A stretch of DNA of 64,000 bases from Cypionkella sp. (lineage in GTDB: Bacteria; Pseudomonadota; Alphaproteobacteria; Rhodobacterales; Rhodobacteraceae). Positions 8,402-17,477 of this stretch are shown here, in pieces. The stretch lies in NCBI GenBank assembly GCA_023255415.1, contig JALRIN010000006.1:1-64000 (forward strand), in the 5' to 3' direction. Under the pieces are notes generated by a model. The model saw nothing but the letters and a program-made list of their open reading frames with translations, was not told the DNA's origin and did no database searches. How positions within the stretch are numbered: position 1 is the stretch's first letter; each line of letters starts with the position of its first letter. Both the position numbers and the translations under genes were made by a program.

Positions 8402-8923
8402 AGGGTAGTTCTCCAATATATGTCCGCCAACGTTCAAGGGTGCATGGCGCGACCTCGGGGTCCATAGCGGGGAATCACCTTGAAGGAAAGCAGGAATTGG
8501 CAGGTTTCGGGGGTGTATTGCGGTTTTTGGGCGGGAATGCGGGCTGTGTTGGGGATTTGGGCAGCCGCGAGGCTTTGGCGGAGGGGGATAAGCGAAGCGC
8601 TTGGGACTGGAGTGAGGCCTTGGTCTGCGATTTGGGCCAGGTAGTGCGAACGACAGTTGCCGGCCCTTAGCGGTCATCATCCCGATCATCTAATGACGCG
8701 CCGCAGCCTAAGGAAGTAAGCCATTGGAGCTTACCCAGATTCAGTCGGAGTGAAAATACAGCGATTCGACTTCAAACTCTACGTCACGCCCATCAAGCCA
8801 CTGCAATTGTTAACAATTCCTTTCCGGAGAGGGCGTTGCTTGCCTTGGCTCTTGAAAATAAATTTCTTGCCTTTGCTCCTAATCCATGTAACTCGTTTTA
8901 TATGGCATTGCCACGGGGTCAGG
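8402..8923. other. Gene-free stretch upstream of rplY
   Basis: About 520 bases hold the rplY promoter region but no reading frame with a credible start, ribosome site or recognisable product. Base composition drops to A/T-rich after about 8690, in step with the DUF3800 gene that follows, which suggests that the accessory segment begins near there. Confidence 0.5.
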
Positions 8924-9793
8924 CTATACGCCGACCGCCTCAGGGGATCCTTCGGGATCCCCTGAGTGTTTTTGGGGCTTTTTCCACTCTCCGTATTCAC
9001 CATCGTAGCAGAAATACTTCACCCCCACAGCAGCATCGTCGTGTTTGAAATCCAACAGCATTTTGCGATCAACTAGTTGCTTGTATGCACGGTTCTGCTT
9101 GCCACAAGCAACTTGGCTAACAGGATGAACAAAAAGATCTGCCAGTTGAAGTAAGGGATTTCCTTTACCATCGGGCCAGATGACGTTTAGGTGATCCGTG
9201 AACTGCGCGCCGGTCAAAGGCCCATACTGCTTCGAATTCTCGCCACAAAACCCCATACCTGCGGCCTTGAGCTCTGCAAAGTAGCCCTCAAGCAATCTAT
9301 CCTCTTTTTTGCCGGTGCGCTCATACACCACGTCTAGCTTGCGCCCGCCCTTCATAGCGAGTTTCGCCGCCCGTTCGACAGAGATGTCGAAAGCCGTTTT
9401 GCTCATGGCCCAGCGAATTCCGTCAGGATACCTATCAAGATAACGATCCCGATAGCCGGGACGGCAGATCACGCAGGCATGGGCGATGAGCCGATCATCT
9501 AGGACAAGCCGATTTAGCTCGGCAAAGAAAGCTTCTTTTCGGTCATCATCCTTTTTGAGGAAACCGAATTTCCCTTTTCCGGACCGGATCTTGTTACCAT
9601 GAAGCGCGGGGACTTCCCACTTCTTGCAAAACGAGTCCACATTTCTGGAGATGGCATCAACGTCTTCAGACGCAACAAGGACTCCCCCTAGTGCAAAGCT
9701 CAATTCATGAGCTGGAGAAGTTGCATTGGTCGCGCCCTTGCAAGTCGTTCGCGTCCCAAAGTCGTCCATGTAAAAAATGTATTTGTTGTTCAA
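8924..9793 (-). CDS. DUF3800 domain-containing protein
   Basis: The 289-residue protein has the DUF3800 pattern: an N-terminal acidic strand FYMDDFGT (standing for the usual YIDESG) and a late LLQLADLFVHPV helix, features of an RNase H-like fold with predicted metal-binding acidic residues. The family is often found beside mobile or defence genes, and its biochemical role is poorly known. The start is TTG, supported by a TGAGG site 7 bases upstream and by the N-terminal motif following at once. Lower GC than the flanks suggests transfer. The last dozen codons coincide with a perfect hairpin at 8939-8966. Confidence 0.82.
   Translation of the reverse strand: MNNKYIFYMDDFGTRTTCKGATNATSPAHELSFALGGVLVASEDVDAISRNVDSFCKKWEVPALHGNKIRSGKGKFGFLKKDDDRKEAFFAELNRLVLDDRLIAHACVICRPGYRDRYLDRYPDGIRWAMSKTAFDISVERAAKLAMKGGRKLDVVYERTGKKEDRLLEGYFAELKAAGMGFCGENSKQYGPLTGAQFTDHLNVIWPDGKGNPLLQLADLFVHPVSQVACGKQNRAYKQLVDRKMLLDFKHDDAAVGVKYFCYDGEYGEWKKPQKHSGDPEGSPEAVGV
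8939..8973 (+). terminator. Strong UUCG hairpin with T-tract inside the DUF3800 3' end
   Basis: A perfect 12-bp stem (CTCAGGGGATCC) is capped by TTCG and followed on the plus strand by TGTTTTT. It lies within the coding end of the minus-strand DUF3800 gene. Its orientation would stop plus-strand transcription, for which no upstream gene is evident. Confidence 0.6.
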
Positions 9794-9800
9794 TTGGGCC

Positions 9801-10085
9801 TCAAAATCTACTCGTTACCGGCTCACCATATTGGAACATACCAAGAATAGAAACGCCCTGTACGAGAAAGTGCATCACTCTTTTATCAACATTGGATATG
9901 AGAGCTACTTCGGCTGCGGCCGCCCCTTGATCAATTCCAATCTTTACCATCCGGATACGATCGCGAAGACTCAGGCAAAAACTGGCGACACACTGCGTTG
10001 TTACCAGTGCGCCGATGATTGCATCAACGGCACGGGCTCTGATATTCTGGATTGGGGGCCTTTTTGCAGACAAAAGCAAGGCCAA
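9801..10085 (-). CDS. Hypothetical small protein upstream of DUF3800
   Basis: This possible 94-codon gene starts at TTG, preceded by an in-frame stop not far upstream, and ends 7 bases before the DUF3800 start. The product has two moderately hydrophobic stretches (AVDAIIGALVTTQCVASF and VMHFLVQGVSILGMF) and no family that I recognise. The tight spacing to the next gene favours a real two-gene unit. Against it are the weak start and an overlapping plus-strand frame of similar length. I treat it as doubtful. Confidence 0.3.
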   Translation of the reverse strand: MALLLSAKRPPIQNIRARAVDAIIGALVTTQCVASFCLSLRDRIRMVKIGIDQGAAAAEVALISNVDKRVMHFLVQGVSILGMFQYGEPVTSRF

Positions 10086-10266
10086 CAGAACGTATTTGGC
10101 TTTGAATGAAGGCTACAGCCTTATCCAGCCCTGCACCGAACATGTGAAGCAAATGCCCGCTAACCGCCCCTAGGCACCCACCCCCAAAAATCCCGCCCCC
10201 CGTGTCGCGGCGGGGATAGTCTGGGGGCTTGCTGGGCGTTATGGCTTGGGGGAAACCGGAGAGCCT

Positions 10267-11406
10267 ATGACCGCCCTTGCCACTCTGCGCCTTGCCCGTC
10301 CTGCTGTTGCGGCCTTTGCGGCCATGGGGGTGGTTTGGGGCACCTTTGCCGCTGATCTGCCTGATATCAAGACCATGCTGGCGGTGGATGAGGCGCAGCT
10401 GGGTCTGATGCTGTTTCTGACGCCGATTGCGGCGGTGCTTGCCATGTTGCTGGCGCCCTTGGCAGGGGTGGCTTTTGGCCGCGCGGCCTTGCCTTTGTCT
10501 TGCACGCTGATGTGTCTGGGCTTTGTGCTGCCCGGGCAGGCCAGTCTTGCGCTGTTTCCGCTGGCGATGATGGCGGCGGGTGCGGGCACGGGCTTGACCG
10601 ATGTGATGATGAACGCGCGGGTGGCGGCCTTGGAAAACGCGCGCGGTGCGCCGCTGATGAACCTAAGCCACGCCGCCTATAGCTTTGGCTATGCGGGGGG
10701 CGCCTTGGCCACCGGCGCGCTGCGGCAGGCGGGCTTTGGGCCGCCAGAGGTTTTTGCGCTGATGGCGGGGCTGGCGCTGCTGCTGTCGCTGGCCAGCATC
10801 GAAGCCGATGGCCGGATCGACGGGCTGGCCCGCCCCAAGGGGCAAGGGGCGGCGCATCTGGGCTGGCTGCCGGTTCTGGGTGGGGCGATGGTCTTGGTGG
10901 CCTTTATGACCGAAAACGCCGCCGAGAATTGGTCAGCGCTGCATATTGAGAAAACCTTGGGCGGCAGTGCCACTGCGGGCGCTTTGGGGCCTGCGCTGAT
11001 GGCGATCACCATGGGCGTCGCGCGGCTGTTTGGTCAGGGCCTTGCCACGCGCCTGCCCGCGCTTTGGCTGCTGACGGGCGGTGCGGTGATCTCGGCCACG
11101 GGTGCGCTGACGGCGGCCGCTGCGGTCAGCCCCGCGATGGCCTATGCGGGGTTTGTGATCATGGGCATCGGATCATCGGTGATTGCGCCGACCGCGTTTT
11201 CGCTGGTCGGCCAAAAGGCCAATCCGGCTGCAAGGGCGCGGGCGGTGGCGCGCGCCACCCTGTTTGGCTATTTTGGCTATTTCTTTGGCCCGCCACTGGT
11301 CGGCATGATCGCGGGCCAGTTCGGCCTGCGCTTTGCCTTTGTCTTTGCCGCTTGCCTGCTGGCGCTGGTGCCGCTGCTGGGACGCGCGATCACCCGGCGA
11401 GGTTAG
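10267..11406 (+). CDS. Major facilitator superfamily transporter
   Basis: The product has 379 residues and about 12 hydrophobic segments, with the shape of the YbjJ/fucose-permease branch of the MFS, for example the WGTFAADLPDIK loop after helix 1 and the MTENAAENWSALHI loop after helix 6. Such carriers move small solutes or drugs by proton exchange; the substrate is not predictable. The ATG at 10267 follows GGAG at a good distance, and the earlier in-frame ATG lacks one. Its end overlaps the convergent lactate dehydrogenase stop by 4 bp. Confidence 0.87.
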   Translation: MTALATLRLARPAVAAFAAMGVVWGTFAADLPDIKTMLAVDEAQLGLMLFLTPIAAVLAMLLAPLAGVAFGRAALPLSCTLMCLGFVLPGQASLALFPLAMMAAGAGTGLTDVMMNARVAALENARGAPLMNLSHAAYSFGYAGGALATGALRQAGFGPPEVFALMAGLALLLSLASIEADGRIDGLARPKGQGAAHLGWLPVLGGAMVLVAFMTENAAENWSALHIEKTLGGSATAGALGPALMAITMGVARLFGQGLATRLPALWLLTGGAVISATGALTAAAAVSPAMAYAGFVIMGIGSSVIAPTAFSLVGQKANPAARARAVARATLFGYFGYFFGPPLVGMIAGQFGLRFAFVFAACLLALVPLLGRAITRRG

Positions 11407-12566
11407 ACCCAGTCACCCTCAAAATCGCGCGGCACCAGCACATGCTCGCGGTTCAATTCGACCGCCTTTTGCACGCCGCAAAGCGCCATCGAGATATCCA
11501 GCTCTTTGTGAATGATCTCAAGCGCTTTGGTCACCCCCGCCTGCCCCATCGCGCCCAAGCCGTAGATATAGCTGCGGCCAATGAAGGTGCCCTTCGCCCC
11601 CAAAGCCAGCGCTTTCAGCACGTCTTGGCCCGAACGGATACCGCTGTCGAGATAAACCTCGGTCTGATCGCCCACCGCCGCCACAATCGAGGGCAGCACG
11701 CGGATCGAGGACAGCGCACCGTCCAATTGCCGCCCGCCGTGGTTCGACACAATGATCGCATCCGCACCGACATCCATCGCCATGCGCGCGTCATCAGCGT
11801 CTAAAATGCCCTTCAGGATCAGCTTGCCGCCCCATTGGTCGCGAATGCGTTTGACCTTATCCCAGGTCAGCAAGGGGTCGAATTGTTCGTTGGTCCAGGC
11901 CGACAGATTGGCCAAATCGGTCACGCCCTTGGCATGGCCGACGATATTGCGGAAGGTGCGACGCGGGGTCGCCAGCATTTCCATCGCCCATTGCGGTTTG
12001 GTCATGATGTTCAAGATATTGGGCAGAGTAAGCTTGGGCGGCGTGGTCAGACCGTTTTTCAGATCCTTATGCCGCTGCCCCAAAATTTGCAGATCCAGCG
12101 TCACCACCAAGGCCGAGCATTTGGCTTTGCGGGCGCGCTCGATGATCGCATCGACGAAATCTTCGTCCTTCATCACATAAAGCTGAAACCAGAACGGCGT
12201 CGAGCTATGGGCGGCGACATCCTCGATCGAGCAGACCGACATGGTCGACAGCGTAAAGGGCACGCCAAAGGCTGCGGCCGCGCGCGCGGCCTTGATCTCA
12301 CCATCGGGGCGCTGCATGCCTGTGGACCCGACAGGCGCAAGCGCCACTGGCATCGAGACCGCCTCGCCGATCATCGTGGTGGCGGTCGAGCGCCCAGTCA
12401 GATCGCGCGCCACACGTTGACGCAGGCGGATCTTGGCGAAGTCCGAAGTATTCTCGCGAAAGGTCTGCTCGGTATAGCTGCCCGACTCTGCATAATCGTA
12501 AAACATCTTCGGGGTGCGCTTTTTGTAAAGCGTTTTCAAATCGTCGATGCAGGTGATGACTGCCAT
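11403..12566 (-). CDS. lldD: FMN-dependent alpha-hydroxy-acid dehydrogenase (L-lactate dehydrogenase type)
   Basis: The 387-residue TIM-barrel flavoprotein oxidises an L-2-hydroxy acid, most likely L-lactate to pyruvate, passing electrons to quinone. Family marks include MFYDYAESGSYTEQT at the N-terminus, PVALAPVGSTGMQRPDGE for FMN binding, and the active-site loop SNHGGRQLDGALSS with the catalytic His near residue 275. The ATG at 12566 gives the normal family N-terminus. Glycolate oxidase and mandelate dehydrogenase are relatives, but the window has a separate bacterial glcDEF, and the length fits LldD. It lies downstream of trpA on the same strand with a 125-base gap. Confidence 0.87.
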   Translation of the reverse strand: MAVITCIDDLKTLYKKRTPKMFYDYAESGSYTEQTFRENTSDFAKIRLRQRVARDLTGRSTATTMIGEAVSMPVALAPVGSTGMQRPDGEIKAARAAAAFGVPFTLSTMSVCSIEDVAAHSSTPFWFQLYVMKDEDFVDAIIERARKAKCSALVVTLDLQILGQRHKDLKNGLTTPPKLTLPNILNIMTKPQWAMEMLATPRRTFRNIVGHAKGVTDLANLSAWTNEQFDPLLTWDKVKRIRDQWGGKLILKGILDADDARMAMDVGADAIIVSNHGGRQLDGALSSIRVLPSIVAAVGDQTEVYLDSGIRSGQDVLKALALGAKGTFIGRSYIYGLGAMGQAGVTKALEIIHKELDISMALCGVQKAVELNREHVLVPRDFEGDWV

Positions 12567-12691
12567 GGCGGGCCCTATCGCTGTAAACTGATTAAATTGG
12601 TAAGCTATCGTGACCAATCATCCGCAATTTTGCAAGGCTTCTGTTGCAGGCGACCCTGTGCAGGATCGCCGCAGCAGATCAAGCGCCGCCC

Positions 12692-13483
12692 TCAGGCCGA
12701 ATGCGCGCCGGCGGCAAGGGCCGCGACAAAGGCCAAAACCTCGGCCAGAGACTTGCCCGAGGCGATTTCCTTGACGATGGCCGAGCCTACCACGCAGCCA
12801 TCTGCAACGCCTGCAATGGTGCACGCGGCCTCGGGGGTATTGATGCCAAAGCCCACGATCACCGGCAGATCGGTCGATTGCTTGATCCGCGCCACCTCTG
12901 GCCCCACATCCGCCGCCTGCGCCGCCGCAGCGCCGGTGATGCCCGTGACCGAGACGTAATACACAAAGCCCGAGGTGTTTTGCAGCACCTTTGGCAAACG
13001 CTTGGCATCGGTAGTTGGCGTGGCAAGGCGAATGAAATTCATCCCCGCCTTTTGCGCCGGAATACACAGCTCGTCGTCTTCTTCGGGCGGCAGATCAACT
13101 ATGATCAGCCCATCAATGCCGGCCGAAACCGCTTGGGTCAAAAACAGATCCACCCCACGCGCATAGATCGGGTTGTAATACCCCATCATCACGATCGGCG
13201 TGGTGTTATCTTCGGCGCGGAAATCGCGTACCATTTGCAAGGTCTTATCCAGCGTCATGCCGCCTTCCAACGCGCGCTGCCCTGCAAGCTGGATCGTCGC
13301 ACCATCCGCCATCGGGTCGGTAAAGGGCAAGCCCAGCTCGATGATATCCACCCCAGCGCCGGGCAGGCCGCGCATCACCGCCAAAGACTGCGCCACATCG
13401 GGATCACCCGCCATGATATAAGACACGAAAGCCTTTTTGCCTTGCGACTTGAGCCGCGCGAAAGTGTCATCGATTCTGGTCAT
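12692..13483 (-). CDS. trpA: Tryptophan synthase alpha subunit
   Basis: This 263-residue barrel cleaves indole-3-glycerol phosphate to indole and glyceraldehyde 3-phosphate, and channels indole to TrpB. The catalytic Glu is in DIIELGLPFTDPMADG (near 50) and Asp near 61. The signature DLPPEEDDEL, YYVSVTGITGA and the phosphate-binding VGFGINTPE loop are intact. TrpB is not adjacent, which is common in this group. The ATG at 13483 gives MTRIDDTFARLK, the normal start. Transcription is towards lldD. Confidence 0.97.
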   Translation of the reverse strand: MTRIDDTFARLKSQGKKAFVSYIMAGDPDVAQSLAVMRGLPGAGVDIIELGLPFTDPMADGATIQLAGQRALEGGMTLDKTLQMVRDFRAEDNTTPIVMMGYYNPIYARGVDLFLTQAVSAGIDGLIIVDLPPEEDDELCIPAQKAGMNFIRLATPTTDAKRLPKVLQNTSGFVYYVSVTGITGAAAAQAADVGPEVARIKQSTDLPVIVGFGINTPEAACTIAGVADGCVVGSAIVKEIASGKSLAEVLAFVAALAAGAHSA

Positions 13484-13565
13484 GATTTGGCCCATCCCTG
13501 AAAACCTTTCAGCGGTTTGCACGGGCGGGGCCGGAAAATCAATGCCCCGCTTGTGAGAAATCGTC

Positions 13566-13979
13566 TCAGACCGCCGCTGGCATTGCCGAGATAATCCAAT
13601 GCGTACCGAACTTGTCTTTCACCATACCAAAGCCGGGCGAAAAAAAGGTCGGCCCAAAGGCATGGATCAGCGCACCTTGTTCCAAAAGATCGTTGAACAC
13701 CTGCTCTGCTTGCACAAGGTCAGGCACGCTCTGCATCACCGAAACGCCCGCCTGCGCATGCCCCTCGTCGCCCGGAGGATAGTCCGAGGCCATCAGCGTG
13801 CCGTCAAACAGCGAAACCTGCCCATGCATAACACGCGCACTGTCACGCCAAGCCGCCGGCACATCCGGCCCATCCCCATAGCGCATTATTTGCAGGTTTG
13901 ATCCGTTAAACACCGTCTTGTAAAATTCCAACGCTTCGGCGCATTGGCCTTGGAAATGTATATAAGGCATCGTTGGCAT
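13566..13979 (-). CDS. VOC-superfamily PhnB-like protein
   Basis: The 137-residue protein has a glyoxalase/bleomycin-resistance fold of the PhnB/3-demethylubiquinone-methyltransferase-like type, recognised by PYIHFQGQCAEALEFYKTVF at the N-terminus, MHGQVSLFDGTLMASD in the middle and FGMVKDKFGTHWII at the end. The molecular function is not known; despite the PhnB name these proteins have no proven phosphonate role. The ATG at 13979 has GGGAGA upstream. It is a single gene divergent from ychF. Confidence 0.85.
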   Translation of the reverse strand: MPTMPYIHFQGQCAEALEFYKTVFNGSNLQIMRYGDGPDVPAAWRDSARVMHGQVSLFDGTLMASDYPPGDEGHAQAGVSVMQSVPDLVQAEQVFNDLLEQGALIHAFGPTFFSPGFGMVKDKFGTHWIISAMPAAV

Positions 13980-14123
13980 GGGATTCTCCCTAAATGAAAT
14001 CCAAATCTGCCACAGCCTTACCGCCGTTTCCAGTCGCGGCAAGGCCCTACAAGGCCCATAATCTCTTGACCCCGACCGCGCGCATGCCTATGCCGCAAAC
14101 GGTCACGCAAAAGGGGTTTCGTT

Positions 14124-15221
14124 ATGGGTTTCAAAATGGGCATCGTCGGTTTGCCGAACGTCGGTAAATCCACGCTCTTCAACGCGCTCACCCGCACCGC
14201 TGCCGCTCAGGCCGCGAATTTCCCTTTTTGCACCATTGAACCCAATGTTGGCGAAGTCGCGGTCCCCGATGCGCGGCTTGAAAAGCTGGCCGAGATCGCA
14301 GGATCGAAGACCATCATCCCAACCCGGATGACCTTTGTCGATATCGCAGGCCTTGTGCGTGGCGCATCCAAGGGCGAGGGTCTGGGCAACCAATTCCTGG
14401 CCAATATCCGCGAATGTGACGCCGTGGCCCATGTGCTGCGCTGTTTTGAAGACGGCGACATCACCCATGTCGAAGGCCGCATCGACCCGGTTGCCGATGC
14501 CGAAACCATTGAAACCGAACTGATGCTGGCAGATATGGACAGCATCGAACGCCGTATCACCAATTTGGCGAAAAAACTGCGCGGCGGCGATCAAGACACC
14601 CAAGATCAGCACCGCCTGCTGACTGCCGCTTTGGCCGCGTTGAACGCAGGCAAACCCGCGCGCAGCTTGACGATTGCGCCAGATGATCGCCGCCAGTGGG
14701 ACATGCTGCAACTGCTGACCGCAAAACCCGTGCTTTACGTCTGCAACGTCGAAGAATCCTGCGCCGCCAAAGGCAACAGCCAATCGGACCGCGTTGCCAA
14801 AATGGCCGCCGAACAGGGCGCGGGGTCTGTGGTGATCTCGGCCAAGATCGAAGAAGAAATCAGCCAATTGGCCGAAGACGAAGCGGCGATGTTTCTGGAA
14901 GAAATGGGCCTGACCGAAGCCGGGCTCGACCGGCTGATCAAGGCGGGTTACCAACTTTTGGGCCTGCGCACCTATTTCACCGTCGGCCCCAAAGAGGCCC
15001 GTGCTTGGACGATCGAGGCAGGCTGGCTTGCCCCGCGCGCCGCAGGTGTGATCCACGGCGACTTTGAAAAGGGCTTCATCCGGTCCGAAACCATCGGCTA
15101 TGACGACTATATCGCCGGCAAAGGCGAAGCCGGCGCGAAAGAAGCCGGCAAGTTCCGCGTCGAGGGCAAGACCTATGAGGTCAAAGACGGCGACGTGCTG
15201 CATTTCCTGTTCAGCGGCTGA
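14124..15221 (+). CDS. ychF: Redox-regulated ribosome-binding ATPase YchF
   Basis: This is a full-length 365-residue YchF/OLA1 protein. It shows the P-loop GLPNVGKST (9-17), switch region FPFCTIEPNVG, DIAGLVRGASKGEGLGNQFL, the NKxE-equivalent region around VLYVCNVEE, a coiled-coil insertion near 130-200, and the C-terminal TGS domain (YFTVGPKEARAWTIEAG...GVIHGDFEKGFIRSE). It prefers ATP to GTP, binds ribosomes and is involved in stress responses. AAGGGG precedes the start. In many relatives it sits next to pth-rplY; here they are about 6 kb apart. Confidence 0.98.
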   Translation: MGFKMGIVGLPNVGKSTLFNALTRTAAAQAANFPFCTIEPNVGEVAVPDARLEKLAEIAGSKTIIPTRMTFVDIAGLVRGASKGEGLGNQFLANIRECDAVAHVLRCFEDGDITHVEGRIDPVADAETIETELMLADMDSIERRITNLAKKLRGGDQDTQDQHRLLTAALAALNAGKPARSLTIAPDDRRQWDMLQLLTAKPVLYVCNVEESCAAKGNSQSDRVAKMAAEQGAGSVVISAKIEEEISQLAEDEAAMFLEEMGLTEAGLDRLIKAGYQLLGLRTYFTVGPKEARAWTIEAGWLAPRAAGVIHGDFEKGFIRSETIGYDDYIAGKGEAGAKEAGKFRVEGKTYEVKDGDVLHFLFSG

Positions 15222-15366
15222 TCGGGCAAGCCGGAACTGCCCCGCTCGCCGCCGCCTCTGCCAACTGTTGCTTTGCAAGCCAGCGGGCAGATTTGGAAAA
15301 ACATCCAAAAATTTCCAAGCTTTCCCTCTTGCCCAGCCTCGCCCAGATCGCTAAATGAAGTTCAAC

Positions 15367-15456
15367 GGAAGCGTGGCTGAGAGGCCGAAAGCACTCGGTT
15401 GCTAACTGAGCGTAGGGGGAACCCTACCGTGGGTTCGAATCCCACCGCTTCCGCCA
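15367..15456 (+). tRNA. tRNA-Ser (GCU)
   Basis: A 90-base class II tRNA folds completely: acceptor GGAAGCG/CGCTTCC, a long variable arm, T-loop GTTCGAATC, discriminator G and an encoded CCA. The anticodon loop TTGCTAA carries GCT, which reads AGC/AGU serine codons. Confidence 0.97.
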
Positions 15457-15525
15457 TTTACCCCCAAGAACGCGATAACTTTAGGTTTTATGGGCTCGCG
15501 TTGCCTGAGGCAAAACAGTGGCGCA

Positions 15526-16131
15526 TCAGGACTTTTGTGCCAGATCGCCTGCACCCGCTTGCAGCGGTTTTATGAACAATATCCAGTCATTTGCCTCGAC
15601 CTGCCAGTCGGCTTTGACGACAGCGCGGCGGGCGACCTCTTGGTAGCCCTTGGCGCGGTAAAGCCGCAGGGCGTCCTGATGGGTGTTTGCAGCAATCAGG
15701 CTGATGGCGCGGTGGCCGCCCAGCCGGGCGATGGCCTCGGCTTTGGCTAAAAGCGCGCCGCCCAAGCCCCTGCCACGAAAGCCTTCATAAGTCGCAAGCA
15801 CGTTCAGATACCAAGACCCGGCGGCCAAGGCTTCCAGCTGCAACAGCGGCACAAAGATTTCAGGCGTGTCAGGGTCAATCGTGCTGGGGGCAGGATCGGC
15901 GGCATAGCCCAAAAGGCAGGCGGCAACCGCGCCCTCGACCTCGGCCAGCCAAGCGTTGCGATAGGAAAAGCTGCCCGTCTCGCGCGTCGCCCGCGTCATG
16001 CCATAGGCCCATGGGTCACCATCAGGGCCAACCGATTGGCGCCAAAAATGCAGCGGCAAATCATCGGCCGCCAGATTGATGAACCGCACCAGATCGGCTG
16101 CGTCTAGGGCTTTGGCGGCACGGATCAACAT
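15526..16131 (-). CDS. GNAT-family N-acetyltransferase
   Basis: The product has 201 residues with one GNAT domain. The acetyl-CoA-binding A motif is GFRGRGLGGALLAKAE (R/Q-x-x-G-x-G/A pattern), preceded by the beta strand YLNVLATYE and followed by the B motif around ALRLYRAKGYQEVARR. The acceptor cannot be predicted. The ATG at 16131 is chosen because the extra residues of the longer frame are not conserved in kind. It is divergent from the cupin gene, with about 150 bases between starts. Confidence 0.85.
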   Translation of the reverse strand: MLIRAAKALDAADLVRFINLAADDLPLHFWRQSVGPDGDPWAYGMTRATRETGSFSYRNAWLAEVEGAVAACLLGYAADPAPSTIDPDTPEIFVPLLQLEALAAGSWYLNVLATYEGFRGRGLGGALLAKAEAIARLGGHRAISLIAANTHQDALRLYRAKGYQEVARRAVVKADWQVEANDWILFIKPLQAGAGDLAQKS

Positions 16132-16281
16132 CTTGGCTCTCTCGATTGCTTTGCCTGCCTGTTTTGCCCATTCAGAGCGATTTTGCCAGCCCAAAGCTGC
16201 ATCCGCCTTCGATGGCTCTTGCCAGCCTTGGGGCGGCGGCCTAGGACAAAAGCGCTGACATCACGCTTTGGAAGGACTGAC

Positions 16282-16635
16282 ATGAGCGATCTGGTTTTCC
16301 GCTTTCCCGCCCCCGGCCCCGAGCCGCTGCTGACCGATCTGGAAGGCTGGACCAAGATCGAGGGCAATCCGACGATGAAAACCTGGGTGCAGCATAGCTC
16401 GATCGACGGCAGCGTGATCAGCGGCACATGGGAAGCCACCCTTGGCACATGGCACGCGACCTACAAGTTTTACGAATTCGTGCATTTGATCGAAGGTCAA
16501 ATCACCATCACGCCCGAAGGCAAAGAGGCCGTGACCCTGCGCGCAGGCGACGCCTTTGTGGTCGAGCCGGGTTTCAGCGGCACTTGGGCGATTGAAGCCC
16601 CGGTCAAAAAGCATTTCTGCATCAAACTGCGCTGA
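16282..16635 (+). CDS. Cupin domain protein (DUF861-like)
   Basis: The 117-residue single-domain cupin resembles the (S)-ureidoglycine aminohydrolase-type cupin group: SGTWEATLGTWHATYKFYEFVHLIEGQITITPEG then DAFVVEPGFSGTW. The usual metal-binding His/Glu set is only partly present (a Glu and His in FYEFVHLIEG), so catalysis is uncertain. GGAAGG lies 8 bases upstream of the start. No purine-degradation neighbours are present, so the name describes fold only. Confidence 0.8.
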   Translation: MSDLVFRFPAPGPEPLLTDLEGWTKIEGNPTMKTWVQHSSIDGSVISGTWEATLGTWHATYKFYEFVHLIEGQITITPEGKEAVTLRAGDAFVVEPGFSGTWAIEAPVKKHFCIKLR

Positions 16636-16690
16636 AGGCCCGCGGCGACTGGGCGGGATTGCCCAGCCCAGCCCCGCCCACACAGCCCGT

Positions 16691-17312
16691 CTAAAGGGCT
16701 GCCACCAATTTGCGGTCATCAAGCGGGGCGTCCCGCAGCTGGTGGCGTTCTTCCAGCACCAGCATGTTTTCGGCGCTGATAATTGCGCTTTTGGTTTTAT
16801 AGACCAGCACATCTTCGACAGGCTGATCGGCGTTGCGCGCCAGCATCATGGTTTCCTCGGACGAAAAACTGATCAGCCCACGCGCGCATTCATCGCCGTT
16901 TTCGCCGTAAATATGCAGCACATCGCCCTGGGTGAAATCGCCCTGCAACGAGATCACATCGCCACGGTTTAGCCCGTGCCGGCCTGCAACAATCGGGGAG
17001 GCCACTGCGTCGCTGACAACAATTGTGCCCGCCATATGCAGCCGATTGCTCAGCCAAACCATCAGCGGCGAAGCGGTGACGCTGGTAACAAGACAGCGGG
17101 TATGACGCCGCTCGCGTTGCAGCACCGAAGACACTGGGCGTTCGATAATGGCTTCGGCGATGATTGGCAGCATGTTGTTTTCAAACAGCAGCAGCACAGT
17201 GTTCTTGATGTTAAAAAAACCGGCGCTGGTTTTCCATATCGTCGACGGTCACCAACATCTGCGCCACGCTGGTGCCATGTTCCGAGGCGACCTGCTTATA
17301 GGCGTTCATCCG
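16691..17312 (-). pseudogene. proB: Glutamate 5-kinase remnant (proB), frameshifted and internally deleted
   Basis: Glutamate 5-kinase makes the first intermediate of proline synthesis. Two frames carry adjoining pieces. The upstream frame encodes NAYKQVASEHGTSVAQMLVT, then VDDMENQRRFF of the kinase domain. The next frame continues NIKNTVLLLFENNMLPIIAE. The switch occurs in a run of seven A (17213-17219, plus strand), where six would keep the frame. After PIIAE about 130 residues of the kinase domain are missing. An almost complete PUA domain then follows, ending with ARGLISFSSEET and SAENMLVLEE. The N-terminal third of the enzyme is also absent. It cannot be functional. Confidence 0.85.
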
Positions 17313-17318
17313 CAACCG

Positions 17319-17417
17319 GATGAGTCGCCTGAGGATTTGCGCAATTCGGTGACAAGCAAGGCAGGCACGACCGCAGCAGGCTTGGCCGCCTATGACCGCG
17401 CCTGCGCCCTGCATTAG
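17319..17417 (+). pseudogene. proC: Pyrroline-5-carboxylate reductase C-terminal remnant (proC)
   Basis: About 31 codons encode ESPEDLRNSVTSKAGTTAAGLAAYDRA. This matches the conserved C-terminal LR-x-x-VTSPGGTTAAGL signature of ProC, the last enzyme of proline synthesis. It abuts the end of the proB remnant on the opposite strand. No start, Rossmann domain or rest of the enzyme exists nearby. The match is short but the motif is distinctive. Confidence 0.65.
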
Positions 17418-17477
17418 AGCCGCGCGATTTCGTCCCCTGCCCCTGCCTTTCGTGATTGAACCAAAACACAGATGCCT

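Noticed and set aside
10186..10218. Hairpin with a five-T tract on the minus strand upstream of the MFS gene
   Set aside because: No minus-strand gene ends nearby, so it was not listed as a terminator. It may be a chance GC-rich stem.
14103..15308. 401-codon minus-strand frame over ychF
   Set aside because: It is antisense to a certain gene and has no recognisable domain.
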